DNA of 7,522 bases from JBOHHR01 sp050740975 (GTDB lineage Bacteria; Pseudomonadota; Gammaproteobacteria; JBOHHR01): the NCBI GenBank assembly GCA_050740975.1, contig JBOIEE010000140.1, forward strand, positions 1-7,522, read 5' to 3'. Below, piece after piece: positions 1 through 4,926 of the stretch (within the stretch, counting starts at the first letter, position 1; each line of letters starts with the position of its first letter). The notes beneath the pieces are model-generated. The model made no database searches. It worked only from the letters and a program-made list of their open reading frames with translations, and was not told the origin of the DNA. The translations under genes and the position numbers were made by a program.

Positions 1-524
1 ACATTGGCCGCGGCGATGATCTCCGCGACCTCGTCCCAGTCGGTGCGCACGAACCCGCCCAAGCCCCGCACTGCGGTGTAGCGCTTGCGCTTTTCCGGAT
101 CGGCTTGGATCGCCGCCCAGGCTTCTACCGGGTCTTTGCCCGTGGCCCGCTCCTCGCGGTAGAGGCTCAACAGGCGTTCTCGGATCAAAGGATATTTCAC
201 CCGATGCGGGCTGTATAAATACCAGGAATAACTGGCCCCACGCTGGCAGCCCCGCGGCTCGTGATCCGGCAGATCGGGCCGGGTGCGGGGGTAGTCGGTA
301 GCCTGCATTTCGAAGGCGACCAAACCGCTTTTCACGTGGATGTTCCAGGAGCAGCCGCCGGTGCAATTGACCCCGTGGGTAGAGCGCACCACTTTGTCGA
401 AACGCCAGCGGTTGCGATAGGCGTCCTCCCATTGCCGACTTTCGTTGGTCACGATCCCGTGCCCGCCGGAAAACGTGCCCTGCACCCTTTTGAAGAATCT
501 CAGACGCTCGAGAAAATGGCTCAT
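1..524 (-). CDS. narG: Respiratory-type nitrate reductase alpha subunit NarG, N-terminal 174 residues (partial)
   Basis: This is the start of the molybdenum (bis-MGD) catalytic subunit of the membrane-bound nitrate reductase NarGHI, which reduces nitrate to nitrite on the cytoplasmic side. The translation closely follows E. coli NarG from residue 1 as I recall it. It has the ligands of the FS0 [4Fe-4S] cluster at H50, C54, C58 and C93, within STHGVNCTGGCSW and HEPRGCQRGASYSWYLYS. The N-terminus (ERLRFFKRVQGTF) resembles the vestigial Tat-like tail that binds the NarJ chaperone, so the protein should stay cytoplasmic. The ATG at 524 is preceded by a perfect AGGAGGT four bases away. It starts 18 nt after the flavoprotein stop with no room for a separate promoter, so it is probably cotranscribed with nirA. 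The Mo-ligand aspartate and the rest, and any narHJI, lie beyond the window edge. Confidence 0.96.
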   Translation of the reverse strand, partial: MSHFLERLRFFKRVQGTFSGGHGIVTNESRQWEDAYRNRWRFDKVVRSTHGVNCTGGCSWNIHVKSGLVAFEMQATDYPRTRPDLPDHEPRGCQRGASYSWYLYSPHRVKYPLIRERLLSLYREERATGKDPVEAWAAIQADPEKRKRYTAVRGLGGFVRTDWDEVAEIIAAAN

Positions 525-528
525 TGCT

Positions 529-535
529 ACCTCCT
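529..535 (-). promoter_or_regulatory. Strong ribosome binding site of narG
   Basis: The minus strand reads AGGAGGT, followed by AGCA and the ATG at 524. It is a full anti-16S match lying inside the 18-nt gap after the upstream gene. It fixes the narG start and predicts much stronger initiation than at the two genes before it. Confidence 0.85.
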
Positions 536-542
536 GTTGGGC

Positions 543-2087
543 TCAATAGACGTCTTTGAGATAACGCCCCTCGGCCGCAAGCTTTTTGACAGACTGCGCC
601 GCTCCTTCCTCGGAGAGTTGCCCCGCCTGCACCGCGATCCGATGTAGGGCTGCATCCACATCGGGCGCCATCCGTGTGGCATCGCCGCAGACGTAGAAAT
701 AGGCGCCTTCCAGCAACCAGGCCCACAGCGCTTTGCTGTTTTGAATCATCCGGTGCTGGACATAGAGCTTGTCTTGCTGGTCGCGCGAGAAGGCCGTATC
801 CAACTTGGTCAGCAAGCCCTCGCGCAGGTATCTTTCTACCTCTTCTTCGTAAAAGAAATCGGTTGCCGAATGCGGATTGCCGAAAAACAGCCAGGTTTTT
901 CCTTTATGGCCTAGTGCCGCACGTTCCTCCAGGAACGCACGGAAGGGGGCGATGCCGGTGCCCGGGCCGACCATGATGATCGCGGCATCACCGTCTTGGG
1001 GCAGGCGAAAACTGTATCCGGCCTGAACGTAAACTCGGACTTGGTCACCGGGATTCAAAGCGTTGGCAAAATAGGTTGACCCAACCCCTTTGCGTAAGCG
1101 CTTTTTGCGCCGATAGCGCACGATACCCACCGTGAGATGCACCTCGTTCCTGTGTGCCCTCAAAGAGGAGGCGATCGAATAAAGCCGCGGTTGCAAGCGC
1201 CCGAGCTTAAGCGCTAAGTCTACCGCTTCGGGCCGGGCCGAAGGGTATTCTTCCAGTATATCAAGCAGATCCTGGCCTTCGTCCGCGCCTGCCTCCGCGA
1301 GCGCGCGCAAAGCGGCGGCCTGTTTGCCATCCGTGGCGTGCTCCGCCAGAAACTCGATCGCTTCGTCGCTCGGCTTGGTGATATCGAATTCTGTTTCCAA
1401 GGCTGCGCGCACCGACAGCGTGCTGCCGTTAAGCGTGACCTGCTTCTCACCGGTTGCGGCCAGCACCTCCAGTATCGACTGCACCAGCGCCGGGCAGTTG
1501 TGAGGGAAAACCCCAAGGGAATCGCCCGGTTGATATGTGATCCCGCTGCCCGTGAGGTCGACGGCGACATGCCGGGCATCTTTGACCGAGCCGTTTTTGG
1601 TCAAGGGCGCGATGGCGATGGCTTTGGCGCTAAACGGATTCTTACGGCTGTATATACCCCCGGCCGCGGCGGCTGGCCCTGGGCTCTGGGCAACGTCCTT
1701 GGCAGGGCCTTTGGCAAACAGCTCCTTCAGCATCTTGCGGGTTTCTTTGGCCCCGGGCACACACAGCGTGAGATCGTTCTCCGCGCCGCTGGCGATGGCC
1801 TCCGCATAGGTCTTGCAAAGATAGCCGCATTGGCCGCAGTCTTGCTGCCCCATCGCCGCCATCAGCTTAAGCCTGTACGGTCTGCCCTCGGCGAGATCCA
1901 TGCGCTGCGCTATGGGCATGGTGTCATCATGCCAGGGATAATCTTCCTGTTCCTCGACGCGGGCTTCCGGTTCGAGGTTGGGGGTGGTGCTCTCCTCTAG
2001 GCCCAAGACGCCGGCAAAGAAGCCGTCCAGCCAGGCGCGTTGGGCGGGGCTGAAGGGGGCATTATCCGGGATCAAGCTGATCGGCAT
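543..2087 (-). CDS. NADPH-dependent flavoprotein reductase, CysJ-like but with an Fe-S domain and no FMN domain
   Basis: This 514-residue protein should pass electrons from NADPH through FAD to an Fe-S centre and on to the siroheme reductase encoded just upstream. Residues 84-109 hold a C-x2-C-x3-C-x17-C motif (C84, C87, C91, C109) typical of the small FeS domain of PF04060 type. From about residue 145 it follows the FAD and NADP domains of sulfite reductase flavoprotein CysJ: RLYSIASS (301-308) and GVGSTYFA for FAD, and GPGTGIAPFR (374-383) and CGDATRM (467-473) for the nucleotide. SRDQ (434-437) with K-x-Y-x-Q (440-444) matches the CysJ pocket for the NADPH 2'-phosphate. The C-terminal DVY supplies the aromatic residue that stacks on FAD. 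The flavodoxin domain at the CysJ N-terminus is absent, so the Fe-S domain probably replaces FMN. It starts 7 nt after nirA without a clear Shine-Dalgarno site, which suggests translational coupling. Automatic annotation would probably call it sulfite reductase alpha subunit; the context argues for nitrite reduction. Confidence 0.9.
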   Translation of the reverse strand: MPISLIPDNAPFSPAQRAWLDGFFAGVLGLEESTTPNLEPEARVEEQEDYPWHDDTMPIAQRMDLAEGRPYRLKLMAAMGQQDCGQCGYLCKTYAEAIASGAENDLTLCVPGAKETRKMLKELFAKGPAKDVAQSPGPAAAAGGIYSRKNPFSAKAIAIAPLTKNGSVKDARHVAVDLTGSGITYQPGDSLGVFPHNCPALVQSILEVLAATGEKQVTLNGSTLSVRAALETEFDITKPSDEAIEFLAEHATDGKQAAALRALAEAGADEGQDLLDILEEYPSARPEAVDLALKLGRLQPRLYSIASSLRAHRNEVHLTVGIVRYRRKKRLRKGVGSTYFANALNPGDQVRVYVQAGYSFRLPQDGDAAIIMVGPGTGIAPFRAFLEERAALGHKGKTWLFFGNPHSATDFFYEEEVERYLREGLLTKLDTAFSRDQQDKLYVQHRMIQNSKALWAWLLEGAYFYVCGDATRMAPDVDAALHRIAVQAGQLSEEGAAQSVKKLAAEGRYLKDVY

Positions 2088-2094
2088 GGTCTGT

Positions 2095-3894
2095 TCACGC
2101 GGCCTGCACGGTTTCCTGATTCATGAGAGCGAGCAATTCTTCCTTGGAATGCCGGTTGGCAAACTCCGCAAACCCTTCGTCCTTAGTTTTACGGTGGGTC
2201 AAATACGCACCCAAGAGCTGCTCGATGAAGGCGGGCGCTTCCTCTGCCACCACATCGCGCTGTAGCTCTGCGGCCAGGCGTTGGTTCTCGCCATAGCCAC
2301 CGCCAACATAAACGTGATATCCCTCCGCATCCTGGTCATCGTCACCTCCCGATACCTTGCAGGCAAGCAGGCCGATATCCCCGATATAGTGCTGGGCACA
2401 CGAATGGTGGCAACCGGTCAGATGAATATTGATCGGCCGATCGAGCTTAATTCGTTGCTCTACAAACTGCGCGATCTGGGTGGCGTGGTGCTTGGTGTTA
2501 GAGGCCGAGAACTTGCACCCCGTGTTACCCGTACAGGCGACCAAGCCCGCACGAATATTGTTGGTAGCATAGTCCAGACCCAGATCCGTGATCGCCGCCT
2601 TAACCGCCTCAAGATGTTGTTTGTGGATATCCGAGATCAAGAGGTTCTGCCACACCGTGAGCCGTATCGTTCCACTGCCGTAACGCGCAGCGATATCGGC
2701 CAGTCCTCGCATCTGCTTTACGCTGAGCTTTCCAACTTCGAGCACGACGCCGATGTAATAGCAGCTTTCCTGAGTTTGCTCATGGACGCCGATATGCGCC
2801 AGTTTGTCGATAGGCGCGCGTGGTTCGCATTCATCCACAGGCAGGCGGTGCAGACCGAAGGGCAGCCGTTTTTCCACCTCCTCCATAAATTTATCCAGCC
2901 CCCAGCTATCGAGCACGTATTTCAGGCGCGCCTTGGTGCGGTCGGTGCGATCGCCGGAATCGATGAATACGCGCACGATGGCCGCAGCCACGCTGGTGCA
3001 TTCTTCCGCTTTCAATACCACGCCGGTATCGCGGGCAAAGTCCTGATGACCGGTGATACCGCCGAGCTGCAGCCGAAAGTAAACTCCTGGCTCCACGGAC
3101 CTGCCCTCACTGACACGCACCGCGGCAAAGCCGATATCGTTAGTGTCCTCCAGCACGCTGATACGGCCGCCGCCGTCGAATGCGATATTGAACTTACGCG
3201 GCAATCCGTACAGCTCGCGGTGATTGAGTATGTAGTAATGGAGCTCGCGTGCCCAAGGGCGGGTGTCTATCAGCTCTTGGGGATCGATCCCGGCGGTGGG
3301 GGAACCGGTGACGTTGCGGATATTGTCCGCCCCCGCCCCCCGGTTGAGGATGCCGAGCTCATAGAGCCCCATGAGCACACTCGGTCCGTCTGCTGCCCCG
3401 ATCTCTCGGATCTGCAGGTTGGCGCGGGTGGTGACATGCGCATAACCCCCTGCGTAGCGCTCGGTCAAATCGGCTACGCCTCGGAGCTGATGGGCGTTTA
3501 ATATCCCATTCGGCAGCCGCAGCCGGCACATATACGAATCCTGCGCCGGGGCGGTATAGAACAAGCCGAAAAACTTGGTACAGAACACATCGGTGCCTTT
3601 AGGGAATTCACCGGCCTCTGCCCTCTTTACGAATTCCTCCCAGCGGTCTAATGGGTGTTTCTCTCGCTTCGCCTTCTCCTCTGCCACCAACTGTTTGCCT
3701 TGCGCCAGGAACCGGTCCTGTGCTTGCTGATGAGCTGCCTCAGGCCCCATCGGCACAGCAGCCGCCGCTGTCTGCGGGGCTGGGGCGATTGCCGGCAGAG
3801 TCCCCAGCGACTTCAGCTTTTGTGCGATCTGCAGCCCGCTGGTGAAACCTTCAAGATAACGCTTTTGTTCGCCTGTAAATTCTTGGTCCGTCAC
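2095..3894 (-). CDS. nirA: Siroheme/[4Fe-4S] assimilatory nitrite reductase, NirA family
   Basis: This 599-residue cytoplasmic enzyme of the nitrite/sulfite reductase hemoprotein family should reduce nitrite to ammonium by six electrons. The two ferredoxin-like half-domains are visible at about 115-180 and 370-440. The siroheme-side motif TTRANLQIR (155-163) and RNVTGSP (193-199) are present. The cluster ligands are C454-x5-C460 and C495-x3-C499. The first pair reads CTGNTGC, closer to plant and cyanobacterial nitrite reductases (CTGxxxC) than to sulfite reductases (CxxxPxC), which is why I prefer nitrite as substrate. A family-typical N-terminal extension (1-80) begins with a helix-like FTGEQKRYLEGF and continues through an Ala/Pro-rich linker. 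The start is a GTG with only weak ribosome-site similarity; the upstream frame offers no better start. Ammonium from this enzyme would feed glutamine synthetase. Sulfite reduction cannot be fully excluded. Confidence 0.9.
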   Translation of the reverse strand: MTDQEFTGEQKRYLEGFTSGLQIAQKLKSLGTLPAIAPAPQTAAAAVPMGPEAAHQQAQDRFLAQGKQLVAEEKAKREKHPLDRWEEFVKRAEAGEFPKGTDVFCTKFFGLFYTAPAQDSYMCRLRLPNGILNAHQLRGVADLTERYAGGYAHVTTRANLQIREIGAADGPSVLMGLYELGILNRGAGADNIRNVTGSPTAGIDPQELIDTRPWARELHYYILNHRELYGLPRKFNIAFDGGGRISVLEDTNDIGFAAVRVSEGRSVEPGVYFRLQLGGITGHQDFARDTGVVLKAEECTSVAAAIVRVFIDSGDRTDRTKARLKYVLDSWGLDKFMEEVEKRLPFGLHRLPVDECEPRAPIDKLAHIGVHEQTQESCYYIGVVLEVGKLSVKQMRGLADIAARYGSGTIRLTVWQNLLISDIHKQHLEAVKAAITDLGLDYATNNIRAGLVACTGNTGCKFSASNTKHHATQIAQFVEQRIKLDRPINIHLTGCHHSCAQHYIGDIGLLACKVSGGDDDQDAEGYHVYVGGGYGENQRLAAELQRDVVAEEAPAFIEQLLGAYLTHRKTKDEGFAEFANRHSKEELLALMNQETVQAA

Positions 3895-4020
3895 GATCGC
3901 CCAACGCCTATCCCGCTGCCGCGGTGTTCTTCGTAGTCTGCATGCTTAGAGAAGCTCGGCCTTAATCAGCCGACGTATACTGGACAGCCATATCTGCCAG
4001 GAAGGCATCCTTAAGCAAGC

Positions 4021-4035
4021 GCAGTATGCGTGCCA
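4021..4035 (-). promoter_or_regulatory. Sigma-54 (RpoN) -24/-12 promoter of nirA
   Basis: The minus strand reads TGGCACGCATACTGC, against the consensus TGGCAC-N5-TTGC. The invariant GG (4034-4033) and GC (4022-4021) have the required 10-bp spacing and there is one mismatch (CTGC for TTGC). The predicted transcription start is near 4009, about 115 nt upstream of the GTG. Its position in the gap before a nitrite reductase gene, with NtrC-like sites at classic distances upstream, supports it. Confidence 0.7.
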
Positions 4036-4060
4036 GGTTCCGCAGCGCATTAAGTAATTG

Positions 4061-4073
4061 AATCAACGAGGTT
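4061..4073 (+). promoter_or_regulatory. Possible IHF site between enhancer and promoter
   Basis: AATCAACGAGGTT matches the WATCAA half of the IHF consensus, but the TTR half is poor. It lies in an AT-rich stretch centred about 58 bp upstream of the predicted start, where DNA-bending sites are usual in sigma-54 promoters. This is suggestive only. Confidence 0.25.
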
Positions 4074-4108
4074 CGAAATTAAACGCTGTCGACGGAAATC
4101 CGGTCCAC

Positions 4109-4123
4109 GCACTAAGCTGGGGC
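4109..4123. promoter_or_regulatory. Second, weaker NtrC-like site
   Basis: GCAC-N7-GGGC differs from the NtrC core GCAC-N7-GTGC at one position. Its centre is about 107 bp upstream of the predicted sigma-54 start and 30 bp (about three helical turns) from the better site. That is very close to the paired NtrC sites of E. coli glnA (about -108 and -140). On sequence alone it would be a weak call; the phasing raises it. Confidence 0.45.
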
Positions 4124-4137
4124 TGAACCTACTGTTG

Positions 4138-4154
4138 TGCACGATCATGGTGCG
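4138..4154. promoter_or_regulatory. NtrC (NRI) enhancer site
   Basis: TGCACGATCATGGTGCG has a perfect GCAC-N7-GTGC core and misses the 17-bp TGCAC-N7-GTGCA palindrome by one outer base. Its centre lies about 137 bp upstream of the predicted sigma-54 start. NtrC-phosphate bound here would activate the nirA promoter when nitrogen is limiting. Confidence 0.65.
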
Positions 4155-4265
4155 CCTAAGGCCTCGCGCGGAGCCGAAACGCTGGATGAGCAATACAGGG
4201 CAACGGTCCGTGAGCTCAAACATAATGAACCCAGACTTCGTCCCTTCTTCCCCGATGAGGATTAA

Positions 4266-4292
4266 GGGGTCAATGGGGTCACTCTGACCCCA
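4266..4292. repeat. REP-like GGGGTCA direct and inverted repeat
   Basis: On the plus strand GGGGTCA occurs at 4266-4272 and again at 4275-4281, then as its inverse TGACCCC at 4285-4291. The inner pair forms an 8-bp stem (TGGGGTCA/TGACCCCA, 4274-4281 with 4285-4292) around a 3-base CTC loop. No T-run follows on either strand, so it is not an obvious intrinsic terminator. Similar GGGGTCAGAGTGACCCC motifs recur, from memory, in intergenic DNA of many proteobacteria, sometimes near REP-associated transposases; no transposase is seen here. Confidence 0.5.
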
Positions 4293-4367
4293 CTGACGCC
4301 GCATTGACGGGCTATTTCTTACTCGTCAGAGACGCCGAATAGCATCATGTTAAAGGTCGCAGATGTG

Positions 4368-4676
4368 CTAGGGGGGGCCACCGGCGCTAACCTTGAGCAG
4401 ATAAGTAGCTAGCGGCATCTCGGGCGGGACCTGCACCACAATCTCGGTCGGAGAAAAACTTTTCACCTCCAACACTTCATCAGCCAACGTTACAATTGGG
4501 GAATGACTGCTGCCAAAGTTTCGGCCAGAGATAATCATAAGCCTGTCGCTTGAATCAATTTCAGTGCTCAGAATCACTGGTTCTGGCGGTCTCGGCAAGA
4601 CTTGTGCCGCACCCGCCCCAAACGTTGTCAACCCGATGATCATCATTAGGACCGCTTGCATGCTTAGTTTAAGCAT
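4368..4676 (-). CDS. Small exported IPT/TIG-domain protein, probably frameshifted near its end
   Basis: This is a 102-residue product with a signal peptide (LKL, then a hydrophobic core to about residue 20) and a likely cleavage near AGA-A (residues 21-24). A single immunoglobulin-like IPT/TIG domain follows from about residue 30: PEPVILSTEI, SGRNFGSSHSP, VKSFSPTEIVVQVP and the family-typical TYLLKVSAG. The start is the ATG at 4676. The ATG at 4691 overlaps the AAGGAGG ribosome site (4688-4682) that serves 4676. The frame stops at TAG just after a run of seven C (4377-4371). With one C fewer it would continue as PPSTSATFNMMLFGVSDE to a TAA at 4321-4319, giving 118 residues and what looks like the missing last strand. 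Related proteins often carry a collagen-like tail after this point; none is visible here. Its role is unknown and it has no evident link to nitrate metabolism. Confidence 0.7.
   Translation of the reverse strand: MLKLSMQAVLMMIIGLTTFGAGAAQVLPRPPEPVILSTEIDSSDRLMIISGRNFGSSHSPIVTLADEVLEVKSFSPTEIVVQVPPEMPLATYLLKVSAGGPP
4371..4377 (-). other. Seven-C homopolymer at the TIG gene's premature stop
   Basis: The coding strand reads GG followed by seven C and TAG. Slippage or a sequencing error of one base here would switch the protein between a 102-residue and a 118-residue form. This is the likely frameshift point of the gene. Confidence 0.5.
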
Positions 4677-4681
4677 CTTTC

Positions 4682-4688
4682 CCTCCTT
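4682..4688 (-). promoter_or_regulatory. Ribosome binding site deciding the TIG-protein start
   Basis: AAGGAGG on the minus strand lies five bases upstream of the ATG at 4676 and overlaps the codons after an upstream in-frame ATG at 4691. It therefore favours the shorter protein, whose signal peptide is then properly placed. Confidence 0.8.
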
Positions 4689-4773
4689 CATTCATTTATT
4701 TGTTTATTGAACATTAAGGCCTTAGTAGCGCTGGTTCATAGGCCCTAGCCTGAAGTATAGTCACCTAGCGTTG

Positions 4774-4795
4774 ACAGATCTGTGAAAAATTCACA
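4774..4795. promoter_or_regulatory. Overlapping palindromes, possible operator of the TIG gene
   Basis: ACAGATCTGT (4774-4783) is a perfect 10-bp palindrome. It runs into TGTGAAAAATTCACA (4781-4795), an inverted repeat of TGTGAA and TTCACA. The half-sites are CRP-like, but the spacing is 5 bp instead of 6. It lies about 105 bp upstream of the TIG start, in the only intergenic space before that gene. No convincing -35/-10 pair was found on the minus strand, so a regulatory role is inferred only. Confidence 0.3.
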
Positions 4796-4815
4796 TTCGA
4801 CTCCCGACGACATCG

Positions 4816-4914
4816 TCACACCCCGCTTGCCAGCACGATGGCTCCCAGCGTGTTTACCAAAAACAGGAGGAGGATCCCTATGTCGGCCTGGAAAACGCAG
4901 CCCAGGAGGAGCAT
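4816..4914 (-). CDS. Hypothetical 32-residue hydrophobic membrane protein
   Basis: The frame begins ATG CTC CTC CTG, 10 nt after the kinase/phosphatase stop, and ends at TGA 4818-4816. A good ribosome site, GAGGTG (4926-4921), overlaps the kinase stop codon and sits six bases before the ATG, so translation is probably coupled. The product starts MLLLGCVFQADIG and continues with a strongly hydrophobic stretch (about residues 13-31, ILLLFLVNTLGAIVLASG), enough for one membrane span. There is one cysteine (C6). Third codon positions are mostly G or C, like the flanking genes. I do not recognise a family. Because the neighbouring kinase ends in a membrane anchor, a partner role in the membrane is possible but is pure inference. 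A chance frame cannot be ruled out at this length. Confidence 0.5.
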   Translation of the reverse strand: MLLLGCVFQADIGILLLFLVNTLGAIVLASGV

Positions 4915-4920
4915 TCACCC

Positions 4921-4926
4921 CACCTC
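4921..4926 (-). promoter_or_regulatory. Ribosome binding site of the small membrane ORF
   Basis: GAGGTG on the minus strand overlaps the kinase TGA (4927-4925) and is followed by six bases and ATG. This is the main evidence that the 32-codon frame is translated. Confidence 0.5.

Larger units (their letters stand above)
3895..4318 (-). promoter_or_regulatory. 424-bp control region and leader upstream of nirA
   Basis: I find no convincing protein gene in this stretch. Read toward nirA it holds, in order: a GGGGTCA repeat with an inverted copy, two NtrC-type sites, an AT-rich segment with a partial IHF match, a sigma-54-type promoter, and a leader of about 115 nt. The leader contains several short potential hairpins, such as TCGGC/GCCGA and CCGC/GCGG. 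It also has an 11-codon open frame (3943-3908, MQTTKNTAAAG) without a ribosome site. This arrangement is the standard layout of a nitrogen-regulated sigma-54 promoter. An 84-residue open frame across the sites has no recognisable features and is probably chance. Confidence 0.6.

Noticed and set aside
261..647. Plus-strand open frame across the narG start
   Set aside because: It is antisense to narG and the flavoprotein end. The strong ribosome site and NarG similarity are on the other strand.
1338..2000. Plus-strand open frame of 220 codons
   Set aside because: It is antisense to the flavoprotein Fe-S and FAD regions, with no ribosome site or domain.
2281..3501. Plus-strand open frame of 406 codons
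   Set aside because: It lies wholly antisense to nirA, whose motifs are complete. The translation shows no recognisable domain and is a by-product of codon bias.
2095..3894. Calling the hemoprotein and flavoprotein a CysIJ sulfite reductase
   Set aside because: The cluster motif CTGN-x2-C is nitrite-reductase-like, the flavoprotein lacks the CysJ FMN domain, and the neighbours are narK and narG, not cys genes.
3968..4072. Minus-strand frame with a leucine-rich helix-like segment (LLNALRNLARILRLLKDAF)
   Set aside because: It starts only from TTG without a ribosome site and overlaps the sigma-54 promoter. It could be a gene remnant, but nothing supports that.
4274..4292. Intrinsic terminator after the TIG gene
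   Set aside because: The stem is present but no run of T follows on the minus strand; it is better described as a repeat element.
4050..4304. 84-codon minus-strand frame containing QRFGSA, reminiscent of IS91-type transposases
   Set aside because: Only six residues match, the surrounding sequence does not follow in any frame, and the frame overlaps the NtrC-type sites and the repeat. It is probably chance.
4771..4799. TTGACA on the plus strand as a -35 box
   Set aside because: No -10 box occurs at 16-18 bp and no plus-strand gene follows.
4897..4914. LLLGC at the start of the 32-residue ORF as a lipobox
   Set aside because: Only five residues precede the cysteine and there is no positively charged signal region, so lipoprotein export is not credible.
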